Shown here one piece after another: positions 1-5,126 of a DNA stretch of 8,893 nt. Under the pieces are notes generated by a model, which ran no database searches, had not been told where the DNA came from, and saw only the letters and a program-made list of their open reading frames with translations. This DNA comes from Kangiella sp. (GTDB lineage: Bacteria; Pseudomonadota; Gammaproteobacteria; Enterobacterales; Kangiellaceae): the NCBI GenBank assembly GCA_026195755.1, contig JAPHRL010000288.1, positions 1 to 8,893 of the forward strand. The letters run 5' to 3'. Both the position numbers and the translations under genes were made by a program. Every line of letters starts with the position of its first letter. Position 1 is the stretch's first letter.

Positions 1-311
1 CCAATTCCCGGATCACCGCCCATCAAGACCACTGAACCCGGTACCAGACCGCCGCCTAAAACACGGTCAAGTTCAGACAGGCCTGATGACATTCGCGGCA
101 CTTCCGATAAGTCCACCTTGTCCATTTTTACTACTTTGCTAGCTTGTCCTGCATACCCAGTGAAACGGGCACTTTTACCAGCGGCTGCTTTTTTTGTGTC
201 TACCTGCTCAACAAATGAATTCCATGATTTACATGCACCACATTGCCCGGCCCATTGTGGGGTTTCAGCGCCGCATTCCTGGCAGACATAAACTGTTTTT
301 ACTTTCGCCAT
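1..311 (-). CDS. radA: DNA repair protein RadA (Sms), N-terminal part, cut by window edge
   Basis: RadA is a RecA-like, DnaB-type ATPase that drives branch migration and processing of recombination intermediates in the cytoplasm. The first 103 residues are visible. They begin MAKVKTVYVCQECG and contain the family's N-terminal zinc finger as C-x2-C-x10-C-x2-C (Cys10, 13, 24 and 27), with the usual PQWAGQC and SWN surroundings. The linker leads to RMSSGLSELDRVLGGGLVPG (about residues 73-92) and the start of the Walker A loop GGDPGIG, where the window ends. Family members are about 455 residues, so roughly three quarters is missing. The ATG at 309-311 fits the known family N-terminus. Only a weak GGGA lies upstream as a ribosome site. 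The gene is divergent from the DAHP synthase gene. Identification is very secure; whether the gene is intact beyond the edge cannot be seen. Confidence 0.97.
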   Translation of the reverse strand, partial: MAKVKTVYVCQECGAETPQWAGQCGACKSWNSFVEQVDTKKAAAGKSARFTGYAGQASKVVKMDKVDLSEVPRMSSGLSELDRVLGGGLVPGSVVLMGGDPGI

Positions 312-385
312 TTCAAATATTCCCGAAAAGCTAATATTTCCGCTTTCATAATGAGTTACTTCTTAGCTAATTGCATATGATCGCT

Positions 386-401
386 TATCTTTGCGATAGA
401 A
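386..401. repeat. Dyad element, copy 1 (TATCTT-TG-GATAGAA type)
   Basis: The 16-base stretch TATCTTTGCGATAGAA matches copy 2 at 465-481 in 15 positions, with one substitution and one single-base gap. Its ends form a short inverted repeat, TATC with GATA. It also sits inside a slightly wider inverted repeat, ATCGC (380-384) with GCGAT (393-397). Two such copies in a short divergent intergenic region look like a pair of protein-binding sites. The binding protein is unknown, and the function is inference only. Confidence 0.45.
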
Positions 402-463
402 AATGTCGTATATCATTGCAATTTGTGTTTTTGATTATCACTTACGCTTCTATTCGCCAGCGC

Positions 464-481
464 CTATCTTATGAGATAGAA
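464..481. repeat. Dyad element, copy 2 (CTATCT-TATG-AGATAG)
   Basis: CTATCT (464-469) and AGATAG (474-479) are perfect 6-bp inverted arms around TATG. The stretch 465-481, TATCTTATGAGATAGAA, repeats copy 1 (386-401) about 79-80 bp downstream. It ends 32 bp before the DAHP synthase ATG, a position suited to a repressor or activator site, or to overlap with the -10 region (TAGAAT at 477-482). This is a candidate operator; no regulator is identified. Confidence 0.45.
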
Positions 482-513
482 TGGTTTTATTGAAGTAGAT
501 TCCTGAATTAATC

Positions 514-1893
514 ATGAGCAACAGATACGCTGATGAATGGGCGCCCGATAGTTGGAAGCGCAAACCAGTCAGCCAGCAAATAAAATATGGCAACTCTGAG
601 GCGTTGGCGCAGGTTATCGATAAATTGCGTCAGTTACCGCCGTTGGTTTCCGCCAGCGAAGTAGATAGCTTAAAAAACCATATTGCGGATGCCCAGGCTG
701 GCAAAGCCTTTATTCTGCAAGGTGGCGATTGTGCTGAATCTTTTTCTGACTGCAATGCTGAAGCCATTTCGCAGAAAGTTCGCCTATTAATGAGCTTAAG
801 TTTACTGGTCAGCCAGCAGACGAAGAAGCCTGTTGTTCGAATTGGCCGAATAGCTGGTCAATATGCTAAACCGCGCTCTGAACTCACCGAAACTCAAGAC
901 CAAACCACTTTACCCAGTTATCGGGGAGATCTGGTTAACCATGTCCATTTCAGTGAATCTTCTCGCATGCCGGATCCTGCACGGATGTTACAGGGCTATA
1001 GCTATGCCTCATTAACACTAAACTATATTCGCTCTTTGCTTGAAGGTGATATCAGCGACCTGTTCCAACTTGAACAGGAATCGCAGAACCTCTTGTCGTT
1101 AAAAACAAATGCTAAATTGCACCAGAGCCTGGATCAATTCCGCGAAGCCATGCGTCTGTTTCATCAAGCCAATGGCCCCCAGCATAATAGCCGACACTGG
1201 CTGGAATTCTTTACCAGCCATGAAGCGTTGCACCTGCATTACGAAGAAGCGCTGACCCGCAAAGCGAATAATGGTAAGTGGTACAACCTATCGACCCATT
1301 ATCCGTGGGTTGGAATGCGCACCACCATCCAAGACAGCGCGCATATCGAATATTTACGTGGCATTGCCAACCCAATTGCCATCAAAGTCGGCAAAAACTT
1401 GTCGCCACAAACTTTGGTGCAGCTCTGTAAAGTGCTCAACCCCAACAATGAAGCTGGCCGTTTAACCCTCATTCAGCGTTTCGGCCATGAATCTATTGCC
1501 ACAGTATTGCCCAATATGATTAAAGCCATACAAGCAGCCAATTTGAAGGTGCTATGGAGCTGCGACCCAATGCATGGCAATACGCGCATAAGCGCTAACG
1601 GCATCAAAACCCGCTATTTTCAACATATCCAAAGCGAGTTGCAGCAAGCATTTGAGATACATACCGCTCACGGCAGCCATCTTGGTGGCGTACACCTGGA
1701 AATGACCGCTGAAGCGGTTATGGAGTGCGTTGGCGGCAGTTATGGCGTTACCGAGCAAGAACTCGATAAAGCCTATACCAGCTTGGTTGATCCTCGCTTA
1801 AATGCAGCCCAAGTCTTTGAATTAATCGATTCAATCCAGAAAAAACAGCCACATTTACATAAAATTGACACAAAACACGTATCATCTTCTTGA
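514..1893 (+). CDS. Class II (plant-type) DAHP synthase
   Basis: 3-Deoxy-D-arabino-heptulosonate-7-phosphate synthase condenses phosphoenolpyruvate with erythrose 4-phosphate, the first step of the shikimate pathway to aromatic amino acids. The 459 residues are the normal length for the class II family, which is unrelated in sequence to E. coli AroF/G/H. Visible family motifs are FILQGGDCAE with the metal-binding Cys73, RIGRIAGQYAKPRS (109-122), CDPMHGNT with metal ligand His354, GGVHLEMT with Glu396, and DPRLN with Asp426. The N-terminus (EWAPDSWKRKP) matches the family's usual W-P-x-S-W start and supports the ATG at 514, although no clear Shine-Dalgarno precedes it. There is no fused chorismate mutase and no long N-terminal extension, so feedback control by the extra N-terminal elements of the mycobacterial enzyme is not expected. 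Possible transcriptional control is suggested by the upstream dyads. I leave the symbol blank because naming varies (aroG/aroH). Confidence 0.96.
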   Translation: MSNRYADEWAPDSWKRKPVSQQIKYGNSEALAQVIDKLRQLPPLVSASEVDSLKNHIADAQAGKAFILQGGDCAESFSDCNAEAISQKVRLLMSLSLLVSQQTKKPVVRIGRIAGQYAKPRSELTETQDQTTLPSYRGDLVNHVHFSESSRMPDPARMLQGYSYASLTLNYIRSLLEGDISDLFQLEQESQNLLSLKTNAKLHQSLDQFREAMRLFHQANGPQHNSRHWLEFFTSHEALHLHYEEALTRKANNGKWYNLSTHYPWVGMRTTIQDSAHIEYLRGIANPIAIKVGKNLSPQTLVQLCKVLNPNNEAGRLTLIQRFGHESIATVLPNMIKAIQAANLKVLWSCDPMHGNTRISANGIKTRYFQHIQSELQQAFEIHTAHGSHLGGVHLEMTAEAVMECVGGSYGVTEQELDKAYTSLVDPRLNAAQVFELIDSIQKKQPHLHKIDTKHVSSS

Positions 1894-1919
1894 ACTGTAA
1901 CCAATTGTTCACGTATATT
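1890..1919 (+). promoter_or_regulatory. Predicted sigma-70 promoter for the secreted protein/DUF2970 unit
   Basis: TTGAAC at 1890-1895 and TATATT at 1914-1919 are separated by 18 bp. The -35 box matches consensus at 4 of 6 positions and the -10 box at 5 of 6. The -35 overlaps the DAHP synthase stop codon (1891-1893). Transcription would begin near 1926, giving a 5' leader of about 75 nt that opens with the hairpin at 1930-1949. This is a pattern match only. Confidence 0.45.
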
Positions 1920-1929
1920 AGGGGGATTC

Positions 1930-1949
1930 GTTTACTCTTATCAGTAAAC
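1930..1949 (+). repeat. Inverted repeat at the start of the predicted leader
   Basis: GTTTACT (1930-1936) and AGTAAAC (1943-1949) form a perfect 7-bp stem with a 6-nt loop, CTTATC. No T-run follows, so it is a poor intrinsic terminator. Its place just after the predicted start point suggests either a 5' stem-loop protecting the transcript or an operator half-site pair. Both roles are inferred. Confidence 0.4.
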
Positions 1950-2001
1950 TAGACCTAAGGAAAGCGTGTTCAACCCAGATGGAGATGCAAGAGGAGCAAT
2001 G

Positions 2002-2316
2002 ATGAAAATGACTAAAGTTGTTAAAAAATACATGACTGTATCTGTTTTTGTGGCAGGTTCTTTCTTGTCCGGTCAAGCATTTGCTAATGCTCAAATGTGC
2101 TCTGATGTTCAATACTCCCCAACTGATGACACCCAGCTTCATGTATTAACTCAACTGGAACCCGAGTTAGTTCAGCCAGCTCCTCAGCAACAAACCAAAA
2201 AAGATGAAAAAAAATCCGAACAGTCGGTTAGCTGGTTCTCTTGGCTAACAGAATCGCATACAATGCCAAGTCTGCATTTTATCGATATTCTAGAACTGTT
2301 TGGCGGTGACGAATGA
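2002..2316 (+). CDS. Small secreted protein of unknown function
   Basis: I do not recognise the family. The 105-residue product has a clear Sec signal peptide: basic start MKMTKVVKKY, hydrophobic core VSVFVAGSF, and AxA cleavage options after AFA (residue 28) or ANA (residue 30). The mature part is about 75 residues, with one Cys soon after cleavage, a Gln/Pro/Lys-rich linker (PAPQQQTKKDEKKSE), and an amphipathic tryptophan-containing tail (SVSWFSWL to LELFGGDE) that may contact a membrane or partner. AGGAG at 1992-1996 sits 5 nt before the ATG at 2002 and supports that start. The ATG at 1999 and a GTG at 1966 are in frame, but the former is too close to the ribosome site and the latter lies upstream of it. 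The stop overlaps the next gene's start as ATGA, so the two are probably translationally coupled. It is likely periplasmic, and its function is unknown. Confidence 0.75.
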   Translation: MKMTKVVKKYMTVSVFVAGSFLSGQAFANAQMCSDVQYSPTDDTQLHVLTQLEPELVQPAPQQQTKKDEKKSEQSVSWFSWLTESHTMPSLHFIDILELFGGDE

Positions 2317-2609
2317 GCGAGCAACACTCCAATACGCAACACAACCTTTCTGGCAACACCCACAACAACACTAACGACGATACTAACAACAACAATCAGG
2401 AGCTAACCAAAGACGGCACCGGCTTCTGGTCAACTGTTAAAAGTGTAGTTGGCGCCATGTTTGGCGTTCAATCCGAGGCACAACGTCAAAAAGACTTTGA
2501 AAAAGGCAGCGCCCTAAACTTCATTATCGGCGGCGTCGTTTTCGTTATTGTGTTTATTTTCACCATCCTCTATTTTGTTAATTCTGCACTGGAAAGCGCG
2601 GGACAGTAA
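2313..2609 (+). CDS. DUF2970 family single-pass membrane protein
   Basis: The 98-residue protein carries the DUF2970 core at about residues 37-90: GFWSTVKSVVGAMFGVQSE, then a short charged link QRQKDFEKG, then a single transmembrane helix at about 68-89 (LNFIIGGVVFVIVFIFTILYFV). DUF2970 proteins are small inner-membrane proteins of proteobacteria without an assigned role. Usual members are close to 60-75 residues. This one has an extra N-terminal tail of about 30 residues with ten Asn among the first 30, which is low complexity and probably disordered. The ATG at 2313 overlaps the TGA of the secreted protein gene, indicating one transcript and coupled translation. The partner protein is exported, so a joint envelope role is plausible but unproven. 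Family assignment is from pattern recognition. Confidence 0.82.
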   Translation: MSEQHSNTQHNLSGNTHNNTNDDTNNNNQELTKDGTGFWSTVKSVVGAMFGVQSEAQRQKDFEKGSALNFIIGGVVFVIVFIFTILYFVNSALESAGQ

Positions 2610-2647
2610 ATTAACCATCCCTTACCCAATTAAGTAATAAAACGTTC

Positions 2648-2675
2648 GTACGGACAACTCATGAGTTGTCCCTAC
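2648..2675. repeat. REP-like palindrome between convergent genes; possible bidirectional terminator
   Basis: The 20 bp GGACAACTCATGAGTTGTCC at 2652-2671 is a perfect palindrome. It extends to 28 bp (2648-2675, GTA on the left and TAC on the right) with a single C/C mismatch at 2651/2672. It lies between the ends of the DUF2970 gene (2609) and dam (2697), the usual place for interspersed palindromic repeats or a shared terminator. No T-run follows on either strand, so Rho-independent termination is not clearly supported. The GTAGGGACAA-type arm recalls REP-like elements spread by REP-associated tyrosine transposases. That link is inference from one copy. Confidence 0.6.
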
Positions 2676-2696
2676 ATATAAAGCTGTTTTCCCACA

Positions 2697-3536
2697 CTAC
2701 TTCCGATAAACCACTATCAATTCCTGTGCATTATTACGCCCTGCGCCATCGCAGGAGATAAAGCGTCGTACAGGGAAGGATTGCAGGTCTTTTGCTTTGT
2801 CATAGATAAGGCGGGCAAAATCGGTGTCGTGATTGGAAATAACAACGGGCACGCCTCGCTTGGCGAGTCTTTGTGCTTCTAAAGCCAGTTCTCGTTGGTT
2901 ATCGAGCGAGAACTCCTGTTGGCTGTAGCTGGTGAAGTTTGCGGTTAAAGACCAAGGTAAATAAGGCGGATCACAATAAATTACATTACCTTTTCGCGTA
3001 TGGGCCATAGTTTTATTGAAGCTCTGGCAGCGGAACTCTGCTCGCTTGGCTCTTTCAGCAAACAGCTCCATTTCTCGAGCGGGGAAATAGGGTTTTTTAT
3101 AACGCCCAAAAGGTACGTTAAAACCACCCGAACGATTATAGCGACACAATCCGTTGTATCCGTGGCGATTGAAATACACGAATAAAGCGGCCCGCTCTTT
3201 TCCCGGTTTCAGTTGATTAAAATGCTCTCGAAGCTGGTAAAAACTTTTCTCGTTATTGTATTGGTCGGTAAAATATTCAGAACAGCAATCAATAAAAGAT
3301 GTTTTACCTTTCTTTAGCTGATTAAAGACATCAATTAGATCGGGATTAATATCGGCCAATAGATAGCGGTCATAGTCTGCGTTGAGAAATAATACGCCAG
3401 AACCAGCAAAGGGCTCGATCAGCTTATTGCCTTCAGGCAAAACCTTGAGAATTCGCGGTAGTAGTCGAAACTTTCCACCCGCCCATTTAAGGAAAGGTCT
3501 TTGATAGGAAGCGGGCTTTAGTGCAGACATAATCAT
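2697..3536 (-). CDS. dam: DNA adenine methylase (Dam, GATC-specific type)
   Basis: This S-adenosylmethionine-dependent N6-adenine methyltransferase is expected to act on GATC, serving mismatch-repair strand discrimination and replication/expression timing. The 279-residue length fits the family (E. coli Dam is 278). In order: RPFLKWAGGK (13-22) and EPFAGSGVLF (41-50), which bind AdoMet; the target-recognition stretch CRYNRSGGFNVPFGRY (131-146); and the catalytic DPPY (189-192) followed by the usual PWSLTANFTSYS. Late motifs ISNHD (233-237) and GRNNAQELIVVY near the C-terminus are also Dam-like. The ATG at 3536 is used; a second ATG at 3530 would give 277 residues, and neither has a strong ribosome site. 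It stands alone, divergent from the hydrolase gene, with its own predicted promoter. No cognate restriction gene is nearby, consistent with a housekeeping solitary methylase. Confidence 0.95.
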   Translation of the reverse strand: MIMSALKPASYQRPFLKWAGGKFRLLPRILKVLPEGNKLIEPFAGSGVLFLNADYDRYLLADINPDLIDVFNQLKKGKTSFIDCCSEYFTDQYNNEKSFYQLREHFNQLKPGKERAALFVYFNRHGYNGLCRYNRSGGFNVPFGRYKKPYFPAREMELFAERAKRAEFRCQSFNKTMAHTRKGNVIYCDPPYLPWSLTANFTSYSQQEFSLDNQRELALEAQRLAKRGVPVVISNHDTDFARLIYDKAKDLQSFPVRRFISCDGAGRNNAQELIVVYRK

Positions 3537-3560
3537 TTTTTATTCTTACAATTGCTGCCT

Positions 3561-3588
3561 AGTGTATCAAAACCGATCACGAATGAAA
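3561..3588 (-). promoter_or_regulatory. Predicted dam promoter (extended -10) containing a GATC site
   Basis: Reading leftward, TACACT (3561-3566) is preceded by TG one base upstream (3568-3569), giving an extended -10. A weak -35, TTTCAT (3583-3588), lies 16 bp away. The start point would be near 3554, about 18 nt before the dam ATG. A GATC site at 3575-3578 lies in the spacer. This is a pattern match only. Confidence 0.35.
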
Positions 3589-3636
3589 GTTAAAAATCTA
3601 ATCACCAACTAGAGTCTGCTGACCCTAAGGATACTA

Positions 3637-4239
3637 ATGAACCCGGTTCAATCTAAAGCTGTCTTTATATTTGCCCATGGTGCTGGCGCTGATTCCAACT
3701 CAGAGTTTATGCAAAGTATGGCTAGACTGATCAGTCACCCCACTGTTGAAGTGGTTCTATTTGATTTCCCTTATATGCTCAAACGCCAACAGACAGGTAA
3801 AAAGTCGCCACCGGATCGCATGCCAAAGCTTATAGAAGCCTATAGGCAGCAGATTGCAGAGTATGCAAAAGGACACAAAGTCTTTATTGGCGGTAAATCT
3901 ATGGGTGGGCGTGTGGCCAGTATGATTGCAGATGATGAGCAGGTTGATGGCTTAATCTGTATGGGCTATCCGTTTCACCCGCCGGGCAAACCGGAAAACC
4001 TAAGAACGGAGCATCTGAAAGATCTAAAAACACCGACCTTGATTCTTCAGGGAACGCGAGATCCGTTTGGTAAGCCCGAAGAGGTGGCAACTTATGGGTT
4101 ATCCTCAAGAATTGATGTTAATTGGCTGGAAGACGGTAACCACAGTTTAGAAACCCTCAAACGCTCTGAGATTAGCACTGAGCAAAGCTGGAAAAGTGCT
4201 GCTCAGCAAGCACGAACCTTTATTCTAGAGCGGATTTAG
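3637..4239 (+). CDS. Alpha/beta hydrolase of the KANL3/Tex30-like family (COG3571 type)
   Basis: This is a predicted cytoplasmic hydrolase of 200 residues, the normal size for the bacterial members of this family; the physiological substrate is unknown. The sequence shows FIFAHGAGADS (10-20) as the oxyanion-side loop, VVLFDFPYM (39-47), the nucleophile elbow GGKSMGG with Ser88, PTLILQGTRDPFG with Asp142, and EDGNHSL with His169, so the Ser-Asp-His triad looks complete. The segment GYPFHPPGKPE (110-120) is characteristic of the family. TAAGGA at 3626-3631 sits 5 nt before the ATG and fixes the start. There is no signal peptide. The gene is alone on its strand, divergent from dam and ending 10 bp from the convergent dgkA, so it is probably monocistronic. 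The family call is firm; the substrate is not predicted. Confidence 0.88.
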   Translation: MNPVQSKAVFIFAHGAGADSNSEFMQSMARLISHPTVEVVLFDFPYMLKRQQTGKKSPPDRMPKLIEAYRQQIAEYAKGHKVFIGGKSMGGRVASMIADDEQVDGLICMGYPFHPPGKPENLRTEHLKDLKTPTLILQGTRDPFGKPEEVATYGLSSRIDVNWLEDGNHSLETLKRSEISTEQSWKSAAQQARTFILERI

Positions 4240-4249
4240 ATATATCGTC

Positions 4250-4630
4250 TTATGTAAAGAAGTTAAAATAGCAGATAGTGCCCCAGACAATGCCGGTAAA
4301 CAGTAGCGCAATAAAGACCATGGCAGAGCCTATGTCTTTAGCGCGTCCAGAAAGCGGGTGATGCTCAGGGCCAATGCGATCTACCACTGCTTCAATAGCT
4401 GAATTCGCCAATTCAGCCATTAGAACAACTCCTAGGGTCAACAATAGAATGGAAATCTCTGCTGTTGTTTGCCCCAAAACAAAAGCCAGCGGAATCAAGA
4501 TAATGGCAAGCACTAATTCCTGTCGAAAGGCGGCTTCACTCAACCAGGCGCCTTTCAACCCTTGCCAAGAATACTTGGTTGCATCAAGAATGCGAGAAAT
4601 ACCTGTCTTACCGGGTTTTGTTAGCGACAT
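4250..4630 (-). CDS. dgkA: Diacylglycerol kinase (DgkA, prokaryotic type)
   Basis: DgkA is a small trimeric inner-membrane enzyme that phosphorylates diacylglycerol to phosphatidic acid with ATP, recycling lipid released during envelope glycan synthesis. The 126 residues are close to E. coli DgkA (122). Visible features are an N-terminal amphipathic region ending in EAAFRQE (32-38), a first membrane helix at about 39-53, a second at about 58-75, the signature AELANSAIEAVVDR (72-85) with catalytic Glu73, Asn76, Glu80 and Asp84, GRAKDIGSA (95-103), and a third helix at about 102-121. Nothing essential seems missing. The ATG at 4630 has no strong ribosome site, but the N-terminus fits the family. 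It is divergent from the lipoprotein gene, has a predicted promoter of its own, and is convergent with the hydrolase gene with only 10 bp between stops. Confidence 0.96.
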   Translation of the reverse strand: MSLTKPGKTGISRILDATKYSWQGLKGAWLSEAAFRQELVLAIILIPLAFVLGQTTAEISILLLTLGVVLMAELANSAIEAVVDRIGPEHHPLSGRAKDIGSAMVFIALLFTGIVWGTICYFNFFT

Positions 4631-4664
4631 TGTGATTGACTTAATAAACTGGGCTTATGTCCAG

Positions 4665-4693
4665 ATAGTACTGTATGCTAACCTTTTGGGCAA
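4665..4693 (-). promoter_or_regulatory. Predicted sigma-70 promoter for dgkA
   Basis: On the minus strand TTGCCC (4688-4693) and TACTAT (4665-4670) are exactly 17 bp apart, each matching consensus at 4 of 6 positions. Transcription would start near 4658 with a leader of about 28 nt. I found no comparable promoter for the divergent lipoprotein gene in the same 85-bp gap. Confidence 0.35.
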
Positions 4694-4715
4694 ACTGACA
4701 AAATTTGGCAACTTT

Positions 4716-5126
4716 ATGAAAATCAGATACTTAAAATACCTATCAATTCTAATTTTGGCGCCATTAGTCGCCTGCTCAGAAGTCACAGATAACGACGATT
4801 CGGGGACCTCCGACAAACCTGACACTGACCACCTTCAGCAAATTCAAGCTACGATAGCTGATACAAGCTGTAACACCAATAACGATTGTGCTTTGATAGA
4901 AGTCGGCGCAAAACCTTGCGGTGGCCCCGAAACTTATGAGCCTTATTCAAAGCAAAATGTAGACGAAAAAAAACTACAAGAGTTGGCGGCAGCCTACAAA
5001 AAACAACGCCAGGATTATTTCAAAGAGAACCAGATTATGGGCATTTGTGTGGTCACACCGAAACCTAGCGTTGCTTGCGTTAGCAATCAGTGCGTGACAT
5101 CAGAGAAAAGCCCGCAAGTTCAATAA
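4716..5126 (+). CDS. Cysteine-rich outer-envelope lipoprotein of unknown function
   Basis: I do not recognise a named family. The 136-residue product begins MKIRYLKYLSILILAPLVAC, a lipoprotein signal peptide with lipobox LVAC and lipidated Cys20. Ser at +2 predicts sorting to the outer membrane. An acidic linker (about 21-40) precedes a compact domain with six Cys (52, 58, 68, 111, 121 and 126), probably three disulphides in the periplasm. It includes the motif CGGPETYEPYS (68-78) and the closing C-x4-C. An upstream ATG at 4374 is in frame, but everything before 4716 is antisense to dgkA, and the lipobox is correctly placed only from 4716. Its 3' end overlaps the convergent bioD by 27 bp. The location and lipidation are well supported; the function is unknown. 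Confidence 0.82.
   Translation: MKIRYLKYLSILILAPLVACSEVTDNDDSGTSDKPDTDHLQQIQATIADTSCNTNNDCALIEVGAKPCGGPETYEPYSKQNVDEKKLQELAAAYKKQRQDYFKENQIMGICVVTPKPSVACVSNQCVTSEKSPQVQ

Larger units (their letters stand above)
312..513. promoter_or_regulatory. Divergent intergenic region between radA and the DAHP synthase gene
   Basis: These 202 bp must hold the start signals for both divergent genes. I could not pick a convincing sigma-70 -35/-10 pair for either direction. AT-rich hexamers such as TAGAAT (477-482) are possible -10 elements for the rightward gene but lack a good -35. The region's clearest structure is a pair of near-identical dyad elements, listed separately. A GATC site lies at 379-382. 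Confidence 0.5.

Noticed and set aside
1552..1758. Minus-strand open frames inside the DAHP synthase gene and similar antisense frames elsewhere (for example 3899-4108, 1918-2142, 7112-7336, 8531-8803)
   Set aside because: They are antisense or out-of-frame shadows of well-identified genes, without ribosome sites or recognisable domains.
1865..1885. Consensus -35 TTGACA (1865-1870) near the end of the DAHP synthase gene
   Set aside because: The only nearby -10-like hexamer, TATCAT (1880-1885), is just 9 bp away, too close for a sigma-70 promoter.
1966..1998. GTG at 1966 as start of the secreted protein
   Set aside because: It would add an acidic stretch before the signal peptide, and the good AGGAG ribosome site lies downstream of it at 1992-1996.
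4374..4715. N-terminal extension of the lipoprotein gene to an upstream ATG
   Set aside because: It runs antisense through dgkA and would bury the lipobox at residue 134. The start at 4716 gives a perfect lipoprotein signal peptide.
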